The notes under the pieces: model-generated
Seen by the model: only the letters and a program-made list of their open reading frames with translations
What the model was told of the DNA's origin: nothing
Databases searched by the model: none
Origin: Diploptera punctata
Taxonomy: Eukaryota > Arthropoda > Insecta > Blattodea > Blaberidae
NCBI GenBank assembly: GCA_030220185.1
Contig: JASPKZ010001232.1
Location: 120,790-184,789 of the forward strand
Direction: 5' to 3'
DNA length: 64,000 nt
In this document: positions 11,170 through 21,523 of the stretch, piece after piece
Layout: the number at the start of each line of letters is the position of its first letter
How positions within the stretch are numbered: the stretch's first letter is position 1
Made by a program: the position numbers and the translations under genes

Positions 11170-12243
11170 TCATTGTGTCGAACTTAAGATATCAGTTAAT
11201 TTGGATTTAAATAATGATAGCGATTGACAGTCCCTGACATGACTGGGAAGTGAGTTCCATGCTCTAGCCATAGATATTGTGTAAGATTCAGAGTACAGAC
11301 AGGTCCTGTGTTGTGGTATCAAAAGTAAAGAAGAGTCTTGTGATCTTGTTCCTAAATTGTGATGAGCCGATAAATGTTGAAAACGTGTTGTTAAATAAGT
11401 TGGTAAATATGTGTGCAGAATTTGGAATAGTAAGATATGTGAATGTAAAGTTCTTCTGTCATTTAGGCGTAGCCATGATAAGGCCTGAAATGAAGGAGAC
11501 ACGTGGTCATAACGACGGAGATTGAATATAAATCGAATGCACGCAATATGAGCACGCTGTAGTCTGTCAGATAGATCAGTTGTCAGATTAGTCAGTAATA
11601 TGTCGCAGTAGTCGAAGTGTGGCATTATAAGAGTCTGTACAAGTATTTGTTTTAATTTTGTAGGAAGGAAGTTTTTAAAACTATTCAGGGAGTGAAGAAT
11701 TGAGAACACTTTCTTGCAGGTATTATTCACCTGGATTTTCCAGTCTAGGTGTTGGTCCATATAGATACCCAGATTTTTTACTACTGAGCTGTAGGGGATA
11801 TTTTTGTCATTTAGGAGAATGGTAGGGATATTTTCGTAATTTATAATGCTTTGGATTCGCCGATGTCCTATAATTATGCACTGTGTCTTGTCAGTATTTA
11901 GATTAAGTCCATGTTTCTTCGACCGTTGGGAAATTGAGTCTAGGTCACTATTTAATTTGTCTAGTGTGTCATGTACATCGTCAGGATGGGAGTGAATGTA
12001 AATTTGCAAATCGTCAGCGTATAGGTGATATCGACAATAGGTAAGTCTAGTGGATATATCGTTAACATAGATAGAGAACAGAAGTGGTCCTAACACTGAA
12101 CCTTGTTGGACGCCACCCTTCAGTGATAGCCAGGATGAGGAAAGTTCTGCATTGGATACCACATTGCTGGCGACCATGAAGATAGGATCCAAGCCAGTTA
12201 ACAGCATATATAGGGTCAATGGGCTGACGAATCTTATACACAA
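11170..12243 (-). pseudogene. Reverse transcriptase, C-terminal two-thirds (CR1/L2-like LINE)
   Basis: The open frame has 357 codons. RT motif B appears as GVQQGSVLGPLLFSIYVND (from residue 44) and the catalytic motif as HLYADDLQIY (YADD at 75-78), followed by LNTDKTQCIIIGH, NLGIYMDQHLDW, MPHFDYCDILLTNL and the terminal ARAWNSLPSHVRD...FKSKL block. In this clade the enzyme copies the element's RNA at the nicked target. The first 24 or so residues do not look like RT; the 5' breakpoint is probably near 12,175, so the initiating methionine is not the native start. The usual proline of the PQG motif is Q here (QQG). No stops interrupt the remainder, which suggests a fairly young truncated copy. 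Confidence 0.9.
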
Positions 12244-12249
12244 GTCCCT

Positions 12250-12710
12250 CTCTTTTTTAATTTTTTTGGGGTTTTAGGATATTTTACAAACTGTAAGTCT
12301 ATGATACGGAATCCATGGTCTTACTGGAGTGTACATTTTATACCTCTAGAACAGGGAGCTGGCCCATTGCTAAAATCTCCAACCTGGAGGACCAGATTCT
12401 TCTGTCTTTAGAGAATCAACACTGAGTTATAAGACAGCAGCTGTTAGTTTTGGTTCTCTTTGGGTAAAAACAACAGAAATAATATAATAATACTAAATAT
12501 GAAATTGATTAACAATAATTATTTCTTTCCAAGTTTACAATATACATACATATGTTTGTAGTTTTCCTTATTTTTTCAAGGATCGGTTTGATTTTAATAT
12601 TAGTATTTTAATATTTCTAACAATTGTTTGACTTTTTCGAGAAAACAAACAAAATCACAATTTCAGAGGTCTGTAAATATTAGTACAACAAATATTATTT
12701 ATAATAAGCA
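12250..12710. other. Intergenic, nothing recognised
   Basis: AT-rich sequence between two LINE fragments; no supported feature. Confidence 0.5.
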
Positions 12711-12714
12711 ATAA

Positions 12715-13235
12715 ATGCTTTAAAATCTGTTTGGTGGAGCAAAAATAATACAAAAAATAGAAAATTACAAATATACCAAACCACAATTCAGAGTATTTTA
12801 ACATATGGTGCTGAAGTCTGGCAAATTCCTACCAGGGAAATGAAAAGAATTTTAAGTACAGAAATGGATGTTTTAAGAAGATCAGCTGGAAAATCTAGAA
12901 TGGTTAGAATACGAAATAAAGAAATAAGGGAAATTATGGGTGTACAAGAGGAGCCGGACATCATAGACATCATAGAAAAGAAAATATTGCAGTGGTATGG
13001 TCATGTCAAACGAATGCCAGAGCAAAGATTGCCAAAAATTGTTATGGAATGGATCCCAATGGAAAGGAGGAAGAGGGGAAGACTGAAGAAATCTTGGATA
13101 GAAGGGGTACAAGCAGCTATGAATATCAGAGGAATGGAAGAAGATCAATGGATGGATAGAGAGGAATAGCGTTTGGTTTCCGGGAGACGGCGGCAGCTGC
13201 CATGATACTGGAAGATGATGAAGTTGAATAATTTC
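12715..13235 (+). pseudogene. RTE-like LINE 3' end (reverse transcriptase C-terminus)
   Basis: From about 12,720 the plus strand reads SVWWSKN, LTYGAEVWQIP, then an open frame with LSTEMDVLRRSAGKSR, RIRNKEIRE, WYGHVKRMP and RKRGRLKKSW. This is the post-palm region and C-terminal tail of an RTE-like RT; the TYG-EVW motif is diagnostic. A stop follows DREE, after which RLVSGRRRQLP would continue the conserved tail. The 3' terminus CAGCTGCCATGATACTGG then a GAT-like repeat recurs at 30.1 kb. 5'-truncated, no YADD. Confidence 0.85.
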
Positions 13236-13239
13236 ATAT

Positions 13240-13770
13240 GAATTTTCAATTGTACCACTGGATATTTGCTGGGTATTATGTTTAAGGTAATGTTGTGAAA
13301 ATATCTGAAAGTAGAGCAGGTTACAGTGATTTGTTCCATTTTGTACCTGACGTACAAAACACTTTACATTACAACAAAACAGAGAGGTTTTAACTACGTT
13401 GTTACACATACATCATATTTAAACTAAAAGTCTCCTCTGTAAACTGATTTTTTAATTGTTTTTAGAATAAACCTTTATAACAACTGGGGAAAATAAAACA
13501 CATACGTCGTAAACAGTGTTTATTGCAGGTAGTCACAACCGTTTTAATAGCAAATATTTAATGTAAAATTTCCTTCTGAGTATTTCCATTATCATCTTAA
13601 TGTCCTGCATCTTTTCTCTAAGATAGTAAATCGAAATTCACAGGTGAAACAAATTATATAATAAATAGAACGAGGTTTACTCTAAATATTTATTGAAAAT
13701 ATCGCATATTCATACGTACATTTGCTCACCTGCCGCCGACGTGGCTACTGTCGCATGTAGTTCAGCCGCC
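13240..13770. other. Intergenic, nothing recognised
   Basis: AT-rich sequence up to the inverted-repeat-like end at 13,771. ORFs crossing 12.9-13.4 kb on the minus strand are antisense to the LINE. Confidence 0.45.
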
Positions 13771-14086
13771 CAGTGCACAGTGATACAAAATGTCGAAGTA
13801 CCGGAAAAAATCAAAATATTTACTTTTTGTTAGAGGGCGAAATGTGAACATTTTTCTACGAAATTAAATGAGGTAACAATGTGCCAAACAAATTACCTTT
13901 GTACTAATTCTATTAGACATAATTTTGGGGACGTTGAATGAAGCGTTATAAAAACTGAACTTTTATTTCAATTTGATCAAACTATTAACACTTTTTCTAA
14001 TAATTATTCTAACGCCACTCACTACGTATAACTGTGTTAAACATGCTTATGCATTCATACTATTGAACAGAGCCCGAGGGACCGCG

Positions 14087-14460
14087 AGACTGATAGTCAC
14101 ACAGCCCGACATTAGCCCGAGATCCGTCCAACGTCCGCCCGAATCTTCCGACATCCCGATTTCCTCACAACTTCGTCCGACATCCGCCTGAATTCCGGCC
14201 GAATTCCGCACGATATCCGCCAGAATTCCGCAGAAATTCCGCCCGACAATCGCCTGACTTCCAGCACGATTTCCGCCCGACATCCGACCGAATTCCAGTC
14301 CTACTTCCGCCCGACATACGCCTGACTTCCAGCACGATTTCCGCCCGACATCCGACCGAATTCCAGTCCTACTTCCGCAGAATGTCTGCCCACATCCCCC
14401 TGACATCCGCCTGATATCCGCCCGACTTCTGTCCGACTTCAGCCCTGGCTCCTAGCCAAG
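14087..14460. repeat. Degenerate precursor repeats (CCGCCCGACATC-like)
   Basis: Loose 12-13-bp units based on TCCGCCCGACATCC/TTCCGCCCGAATTCC run up to the regular array. Similar units reappear at the right edge (about 16,828-16,855, AAGCCCGACATCAGTCCGAC). They look like the older state of the array from which the 13-bp core expanded. The 119-residue minus-strand ORF here is repeat translation, not a gene. Confidence 0.75.
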
Positions 14461-16829
14461 ACCTCCAGCCACGACTTCCGGCCACGACTTCCAGCCATGA
14501 CTTCCAGCCATGACTTCCAGCCGTGACTTCCAGCCGTTACTACCAGCCGGACTACCAGCCGTGACTTCCAGCCGCGACTACCAGCCGTGACTACCAGCCG
14601 TGACTTCCAGCCGTGACTACCAGTCGTAACTACCAGCCGTGACTTCCAGCCGCGACTACCAGCCGTGACTACCAGCCGTGACTACCAGCCGTGACTACCA
14701 GCCGTGACTACCAGCCGTGACTACCAGCCGTGACTACCAGCCGTGACTACCAGCCGTGACTACAGCCGTGACTACCAGCCGTGACTACCAGCCGTGACTA
14801 CCAGCCGTGACTACCAGCCGTGACTACCAGCCGTGACTACCAGCCGTGACTACCAGCCGTGACTACCAGCCGTGACTACCAGCCGTGACTTCCAGCCGTG
14901 ACTACCAGCCGTGACTCCAGCCGTGACTACCAGCCGTGACTACCAGCCGTGACTACCAGCCGTGACTACCAGCCGTGACTTCCAGCCGTGACTACCAGCC
15001 GTGACTACCAGCCGTGACTCCAGCCGTGACTACCAGCCGTGACTACCAGCCGTGACTACCAGCCGTGACTACCAGCCGTGACTACAGCCGTGACTACCAG
15101 CCGTGACTTCCAGCCGTGACTACCAGCCGTGACTACCAGCCGTGACTACCAGCCGTGACTACCAGCCGTGACTACCAGCCGACCCCCTGACTACCAGCCG
15201 TGACTACCAGCCGTGACTACCAGCCGTGACTACCAGCCGTGACTACCAGCCGTGACTACCAGCCGTGACTACCAGCCGTGACTACCAGCCGTGACTACCA
15301 GCCGTGACTACCAGCCGTGACTACCAGCCGTGACTACCAGCCGTGACTACCAGCCGTGACTACCAGCCGTGACTACCAGCCGTGACTACCAGCCGTGACT
15401 ACCAGCCGTGACTACCAGCCGTGACTACCAGCCGTGACTTCCAGCCGTGACTACCAGCCGTGACTACCAGCCGTGACTACCAGCCGTGACTACCAGCCGT
15501 GACTACCAGCCGTGACTACCAGCCGTGACTTCCAGCCGTGACTTCCAGCCGTGACTTCCAGCCGTGACTTCCAGCCGTGACTTCCAGCCGTTACTTCCAG
15601 CCGTGACTACCAGCCGCGACTACCAACCGCGACTTCCAGCCGTGACTTCCAGCCGTGACTACCAGCCGCGACTACCAACCGCGACTTCCAGCCGTGACTA
15701 CCAGCCGCGACTACCAGCCGCGACTTCCAGCCGTGACTACCAGCCGTGACTACCAGCCGTGACTACCAGCCGTGACTACCAGCCGTGACTACCAGCCGTG
15801 ACTTCCAGCCGTGACTACCAGCCGTGACTAACAGCCGTGACTTCCGGCCGTGACTACCGGCCGTGACTACCGGCCGTGACTACCGGCCGTGACTTCCAGC
15901 CGTGACTTCCAGCCGTGACTTCCAGTCGTGACTACCAGCCGTGACTTCCAGCCGTGACTTCCAGCGGTGACTACCAGCAGTGACTTCCTGCCGTGACTAT
16001 CAGCCGTGACTTCCAGCCGTGACTTCCTGCCGTGACTTCCAGCCGTGATTACCAGCCGTGACTACCAGCCGTGACTACCAGCCGTGATACCAGCCGTGAC
16101 TTCAAGCCGTGACTACCATCCGTGACTTCCTGCCGTGACTTCCAGTCGTGAGTATCAGCCGTGACTTCCAGCCGCGACTTCCAGCCGTGACTTCCAGCCG
16201 TGACTACCAGCCGTGACTTCCAGCGGTGACTACCAGCCGTGACTTCCTGCCGTGACTATCAGCCGTGACTTCCAGCCGTGACTACCAGCCGTGACTTCCA
16301 GCCGTGACTACCAGCCGTGACTTCCAGCCGTGACTACCAGCCGTGACTTCCAGCCGTGACTTCCAGCCGTGACTACCAGCCGTGACTTCCAGCCGTGAGT
16401 ACCAGCCGTGACAACCAGCCGTGACTTCCTGCCGTGACTACCATCCGTGACTACCAGCCGTGACTACCAGCCGTGACTACCAGCCGTGACTACCAGCCGT
16501 GTCTTCCAGCCGTGACTTCCAGTCGTGACTACCAGCCGTGACTTCCAGCCGTGACTACCAGCCGTGACTTCCAGTCGTGACTACCAGCCGTGACTACCAG
16601 CCGTGACTACCAGCCGTGACTGCCAGCCGTGACTGCCAGCCGTGACTTCCAGCCGTGACTTCCAGCCGTGACTACTAGCCGTGACTTCCAGCCGTGACTA
16701 CCAGCCGTGACTTCCATCCGTGACTACCAGCCGTGACTACCAGCCGTGACTACCAGCCGTGACTTCCAACCGTGACTACCAGCCGTGACTTCGAACCGTG
16801 ACTACCAGCCGTGACTACCAGCGTGACTT
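14461..16829. repeat. 13-bp GC-rich minisatellite, about 180 copies
   Basis: The unit is CAGCCGTGACTAC with the main variant CAGCCGTGACTTC. Occasional 12-bp units (ACAGCCG, TCCAGCCG) and one irregular unit at 15,179-15,190 (CCGACCCCCTG) break the phase. The centre (about 14,690-15,430) is almost pure CTAC, while both flanks mix CTAC, CTTC, CGCGAC and other variants. The array is strikingly GC-rich and CpG-containing in an AT-rich window. Because 13 is not a multiple of three and the unit contains TGA, the plus frames close about every 39 bp; the one 61-codon ORF (15,564-15,749) exists only where TGA units became CGA. Confidence 0.95.
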
Positions 16830-16859
16830 TAAGCCCGACATCAGTCCGACTTTCAGGCT

Positions 16860-18320
16860 TTGAGTTTTCGAGTGTCGTCCACACCATGGATACAAGTAGT
16901 AATGAGAACAAGAGGACTTGAGGTTATGGTGTGGTAGAGTAAAGACGAATGTACAAGGAAAATGAAACTTTAAGCACAGGAAGATGTGGAAACATTAAAC
17001 ATTTGTGAATAAATAAATTATAATTATTATTATTTTCTAAATTAATACGCTTATCTATGATTCTGAATTAATACATTAGTGAAGTATCTCGCAAATAGGT
17101 CGTTTGTTAAAATCTGTAATTAACTAATATTTTGCACGTAACAACTAATTAAAAGTCCTCGCATCAATTATGCACAGTCAGATATTCGTATACACTTGTA
17201 ATTTTTAATCTTACGCACGTGGATGAATTTGTTAGCCAAATTGTGACTTCTTGATTTTTGCCCCTTTTTCGCATTGTGGATCACTGTGCAGTGCTTGTAT
17301 CTTCTTTCCTCACGCCATCCCTAGAATAAGAATAAATTGTTAGTAGTTTTTTGAAATATATCAGGTGTTGAAGAATAGCGAACATAACAATACTTTTCTG
17401 TTTTTAAAATGTAACAAAAAATCTTAGAATATTTTTTACTAAAAATGTGTGTTTAAAAGTAAGAAGTCTTACGTAATATCCCGCAAATAAGAAAATGAAC
17501 ACTTAGGAAAAAGAAAACGATTAAGGTGCTTCAAAGCATCATGACCCACCGCGCATGCTCGAGGTGCTAGAGCTGTGTTTGACGGGATAATGCATTGTTA
17601 AATGTTTTAAATACGTTATATTTGGTTTCAATGGTCATAAATAGTTAAATATCAATAGTTGAGACACATTTCTAGACATTTACGAGTGTTCGACAATATT
17701 ACGCGAATTACGACATTTTGAGTAAAGTTCAACTTTTTTCGCTCAGTGTACATCGAGCTGACAATGTGTTTGTTTCATAAACAATGACTTTATATGTTGT
17801 ATAATATTTACAGAATTTTGTGATGAGGGGAAAAACGTAGGCCTATACACAGTAATGTTATTTTGAGCGAATTTTCAAATTCTTAAATTCTTATAGATCG
17901 TAATTTTAACTTCAAATCATTTTATTAATAACTGGGTTCTTTCAGTTCAGAGAGTAAATCATTATTTGCTGTGTAGTATCACTTTCATTATATGTTGATT
18001 GTAAATTAAAATAAAGAAATAAAAGCATTTGTTTATTTTAACTAGTTATTAATGTATAAATATTAGATCATACAGTGTTTATTTTTTAATTGTTCACAGA
18101 GTTTTTAACTGTTAGAAGTACAATCACTAATTTTAATCTATTTGAAACTTATCTGTAGATAAGAGTGTTTGTTGGGTTTTGTAGGTCTCGGAAAGAAACA
18201 AAATACATAGCTCAGAACATGACTCTAAGGTAACGCGCACTATGGCTGTTACAGGCAGAAGATGTTAGGAAACATGAAAATGAAACAGCTGTACTGAGAA
18301 CTTGATTGTTTGTTTAAGAT
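16860..18320. other. AT-rich intergenic sequence
   Basis: Beyond the inverted-repeat-like end at 17,252-17,293 I see no supported gene or repeat boundary. Confidence 0.45.
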
Positions 18321-18329
18321 GAATGGTTA

Positions 18330-18480
18330 TAGGTTAAGTCATGCTTCAATACCGCCCTCAAGGGAAGAGATCTTTGTGGTGTTCTACAAAAGATAGACTG
18401 AGAATGCTTCACTGAAACCATTACAGGCTTCAGGCCTTTAACTTATTTGGAAGAAGAAGAAGAATAAGAAAATGATATAA
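18330..18480 (+). repeat. Possible LINE 3' end with (GAA)n tail
   Basis: A segment ending CAGGCCTTTAACTTATTTGG followed by GAAGAAGAAGAA resembles the (GAA)n-tailed 3' ends at 46.88 and 55.3 kb. No clear protein motif remains, so this is tentative. Confidence 0.35.
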
Positions 18481-19245
18481 ATAAATATACACATATTGGC
18501 TCTCAGCTAGTGGTTGGAGGTAATGTTGGAGCCGGTGTATACTGCACAGTATTCCCTCTCTGTAACATTTGAAATTACTGCATCAACTCGGAAAAATTAA
18601 ATATATGTTACCTTCAATAACTGAAATGCAAAAATGTTTAAGAATGTAGTCTTTTACTCTGATTAATAAATCAGCAATACAGGATTTCACACACAAAACA
18701 TCTATCGCGTTCTCATGTTTCAAACATTCAAGTCTTATTCAGAAACTTCCAAAATATCAAAAAAATAATTAAACCTCAATGAATTCCTTCCCGTTGTGGA
18801 ATACAATGTCATGAAATAACATACACATTAGCCAGGGTCCGTAATTAATCATGCAACTAAATCAACTCGTTACATTCAATAGAAATGTAAACAAAAAAAT
18901 TACCAACGCTATAGGAAAATCAGGTTGGAAGAAAATGAACACGCTTCTTGCAACTCACCATCTTGTATAAAAATGTTAAGGAAACAATTCAGATGCAGTG
19001 TTTCAAATCTTAAATAGCCATGACCTCCTTGCATAACATCTTAAACCAATTTAACATGTTCCCATCACTTGGTTGGTTTTGTGTTGTGATAGCGACAGTG
19101 TCATGAACTAGGACCTTATCAAACTAAGTCCTGCTTTAAAAATTTCCAATTTAATCTGATGGCGAATTATAACGGGAAGTTTACCGTAAAGTGACTTTGC
19201 TCCTAATGTCAGGGCGTTAAATTATATAAATTTGTAACGTTACTG
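18480..19245. other. Intergenic, nothing recognised
   Basis: No supported gene or RNA in this AT-rich stretch. Confidence 0.5.
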
Positions 19246-19249
19246 TGTC

Positions 19250-19490
19250 ACTGAATACAGTGTGATTGGCTAATCAGCAAGAGCCACGCCCACTCACCCT
19301 GCACCCACCACTAATACAACGTCCACAACGTCCGCAGCGCTGACTCTAAGTGGATCTTCCGACCAGGAAACACGCCTAGAAGCACTCGCCACTGAAGATG
19401 CCCTCCGCAGTTGAGGGCGAAACGTCTGGTATCAACACCAACTATGGACCACGGCCACATAACCCGGAATCACACAACATTATGTAGTAG
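19250..19490 (+). mobile_element. Penelope-like element terminal remnant
   Basis: This GC-richer island holds a hammerhead ribozyme motif and, downstream, AACTATGGACCACGGCCACA...CCCGGAA. A related arrangement (hammerhead-like core, AACTA, GACTACGGCCA, CGGAA) occurs on the minus strand at 61.45-61.57 kb. Penelope-like retroelements are known to carry such hammerhead motifs in their terminal pseudo-LTRs. No Penelope reverse transcriptase or GIY-YIG ORF is found nearby, so only the terminus is present. The assignment to Penelope is inference from the ribozyme type. Confidence 0.6.
19388..19430 (+). ncRNA. Hammerhead ribozyme motif (minimal, Penelope type)
   Basis: All core elements occur in order: CTGAAGA (19,392-19,398, fitting CUGANGA), a perfect 6-bp stem II GCCCTC/GAGGGC with a 7-nt loop, GAAA (19,419-19,422) and GTC (19,424-19,426) as the expected cleavage site. 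Stem I can form between GCCA before the core and TGGT after the cleavage site. Stem III is reduced to the self-complementary ACGT, with no loop of its own. That minimal stem is the known Penelope-type design, thought to work best as a dimer. It would self-cleave the transcript after C19426. Activity is untested. Confidence 0.8.
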
Positions 19491-19499
19491 GTGCCTCTT

Positions 19500-19825
19500 T
19501 TGAACTAGTTCAGTTCAGTGAATTACAACTTAAAATGACTTACATTATTCTAGCGACGATTCTTATGAACGATCAAGTTATAATAAATTGCAATTTATCG
19601 AGAAGAAGTTATCATAAAACCTAAGAGACAAAATTCAACCTGACTAATAGCGTATGCTACATACAAATAGACTTTCTCAAAGAGTCTGTGTTTTGTATCC
19701 ATATAATATTATTGCGGGAATAATTACTGTATAAATTTGCAGTGTAACGTTTTGTTTAGAGACGTTACGTTACGGGTGTCCCTACAATTCGTAAAGGTGA
19801 TCACTACATAGATTCGAGTAAAGAA
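19500..19825. other. Intergenic, nothing recognised
   Basis: No supported feature between the Penelope-type remnant and the palindrome. Confidence 0.5.
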
Positions 19826-19828
19826 AGA

Positions 19829-20290
19829 ATAAATAATAGTTAAAAAACTAAAGCAACTCGCTTTATTAGAAAACCGAACTAAAAAATTAAAAATAATTTT
19901 AATTTCAACACGCTTGGGATAAAATTAAAGTGGTCAACAAAAATATCATCTCCAACACAGAATGAAACTATAATTATCTACAAAAAACATAATTTTACCA
20001 TCGAAAGCGTGGGGTGCTCTATATCAATTAATATATTTGATAATAAACAGATATTGGTAAGTATAAAGTCTCTAAGAAGAAAACGTAAAAACCATAAAAA
20101 GCACCCCACGCTTTTGGATGGTAAATTATTTTTTAGATAACTCTAGTTTTTTCTAGGTATGTTGGAGAAGATTTTTTTTGTTGACCACTTTAATTTTATC
20201 CCAAGCGTGTTGGAAATTAAAATTATTTTTCATTTTTAGTTCGGGTTTTTTAATAAAGCGTGTTGTTTTAATTTTTTTAACTATTATTTT
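19829..20290. mobile_element. Long palindrome / foldback element
   Basis: Arms of about 190 bp (19,829-20,018 and 20,100-20,290) are imperfect inverted repeats around an 81-bp loop. Matching strings include GCGTGGGGTGCT with AGCACCCCACGC, CACGCTTGGGATAAAATTAA with its complement, GTTGACCACTTTAATTTTAT and AGTTCGG. At the right edge the outer 50 bp is repeated once more (to about 20,352). It has no coding capacity; ORFs in the right arm are incidental. A foldback transposon or a MITE with very long TIRs is most likely. Transcribed, it would form a long hairpin RNA. Confidence 0.75.
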
Positions 20291-20429
20291 TTTTTGTTTA
20301 GTTTGTATTTCTAATGAAGTGTGTTGTTTTAGTTTTTTAAACTATTATTCATTTTTAAATTGTTAGTGTAATTGGTTGTCATAAACCGGAATCCCATGGA
20401 AATTTAATTGCTTAATACTCATCTAAAAA

Positions 20430-20530
20430 AAAGTCCTCAGGGCCGGGTTTGAACCAGATTCCTATGGATTACTGAAATTATATACCACTTGAGTTCACCC
20501 CTCTACCAACTGAACTCTTACAACGATTGA
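20430..20530 (-). repeat. tRNA-like SINE head
   Basis: On the minus strand TTCAGTTGGTAGAG (A-box-like) and GGTTCAAACCCGGC (B-box-like) lie about 60 bp apart, farther than in a standard tRNA without an intron or insertion. A SINE or decayed tRNA pseudogene fits better than a functional gene. Confidence 0.4.
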
Positions 20531-20539
20531 ATAAAAAGG

Positions 20540-21350
20540 TCGATAAGTCCGCAAATCTTTATACCGGTTTTATTTTTTTATTTTTTGATAGTTCTGTCCA
20601 GGATTTTAGAAAACAATTATGAAATTATTGTATTGTCATGGGTCCTTTACAAATATACAAAGTTTCAAGTCGATCCAATGTTTTTATGTGGGTGAAAATC
20701 CTATTCGAAGATTCCGTTATATAGACAGATACAGGTCAGGCTAATATAAAGCGTGTAAATACACAGAAATTACGTGAGAGCTATGTCAAGTAATATTTGT
20801 TTTATTATTATTGGACATGTATAAATCCTATTTCGCCTTAAGGTAAGTTTGTGGTACTTTATATAATTTGATCTAAACCTAAAGTTTTTTTAATAAATCT
20901 AATTCATAAATTCTACTTTCTGTAAGTGTTTGTACCTATCAAACAAATTTTGAAAATTATTTGAAAAACAATTGCTGTTTCTACTTATATACAATTTGGA
21001 AGAATAATGCCCTCGACTGTCAATAAGTCTGTTGTATACCTTGTAGCATAAATGACCCTAAGGCGATTTGATATTTCGTTTAGTTAGTAATTGTCAATCA
21101 AGTGGACTTTAAACCTAGTAAATTAAGTTATTGCCAAGTCTACTCTCGTACTACGGATGTTAGTCCCAAACAAAATAAAAGCCTGTCCTGTTGTATATAA
21201 GTGGGTGCCAACATCATTTGATAGAGGTAATTTTACTGAACATTTTAATCGAAATTATTTTTTATCTGAAGTAGGAAACTTTTTTAGCAATGAAAATAAT
21301 CCTTTTACTTAAAACTCTCTTTAAACTGGGAGTCGTATTCATTTAAAACT
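20540..21350. other. Intergenic with an unassigned repeat tail
   Basis: The stretch at 20,655-20,750 (AAAGTTTCAAGTCGATCC...TATAGACAGATACAGG) resembles the generic 3' tail of arthropod retroposons. Nothing else is supported. Confidence 0.4.
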
Positions 21351-21523
21351 AGCTAATACCCGCCATGTGCTTTGTCACGATCGTCTTGGGATCATGAAAG
21401 ACATTGTGAGTTATCCGTAAGATATAAACATACACGGAATTTTTTAGAGCTTTTTGTGGTATTCAATTCTGTGTACATTAATTTTGTGTATTTGTTATGG
21501 TTTAGGCAGCGTAAGCCATTTAA

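Larger units (their letters stand above)
10831..12243 (-). mobile_element. CR1/L2-like LINE, 5'-truncated, (TAA)n tail
   Basis: Reading on the minus strand: a reverse transcriptase ORF, then about 200 bp of 3' UTR with the family signature TTGAGTGGAAGAGAAGGCC...AACTCTGCCAGC (10,915-10,950), then an uninterrupted ATT/AAT-type run at 10,831-10,899. The tail, signature and protein match the plus-strand copies at 3.48-4.45 kb and 55.3-57.15 kb. This is the best preserved member in the window, with one long open frame, but it lacks the endonuclease and the first half of the RT, so it cannot move by itself. Confidence 0.9.
13771..17293. mobile_element. Possible DNA transposon carrying the minisatellite
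   Basis: The left end CAGTGCACAGTGATACA (13,771) and the reverse complement of the right end (CACTGCACAGTGATCCA, ending at 17,293) match with few differences. The similarity continues inward through AATG, CGAA and AAAATCAA over about 42 bp. This arrangement fits terminal inverted repeats bounding a 3.5-kb element whose interior is mostly minisatellite. I see no convincing target duplication and no transposase, so it could also be a chance pair of scattered repeat copies. The class is not assigned. Confidence 0.4.

Noticed and set aside
11277..11525. 82-codon plus-strand ORF
   Set aside because: It is antisense to the LINE reverse transcriptase.
14047..14406. 119-codon minus-strand ORF
   Set aside because: It translates the degenerate precursor repeats; glycine/serine/cysteine-rich repetition follows from the DNA repeat.
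15564..15749. 61-codon ORF within the minisatellite
   Set aside because: It is the 13-bp unit read in three phases (13-residue protein period) and is open only where several TGA units mutated to CGA. No sign of selection for coding.
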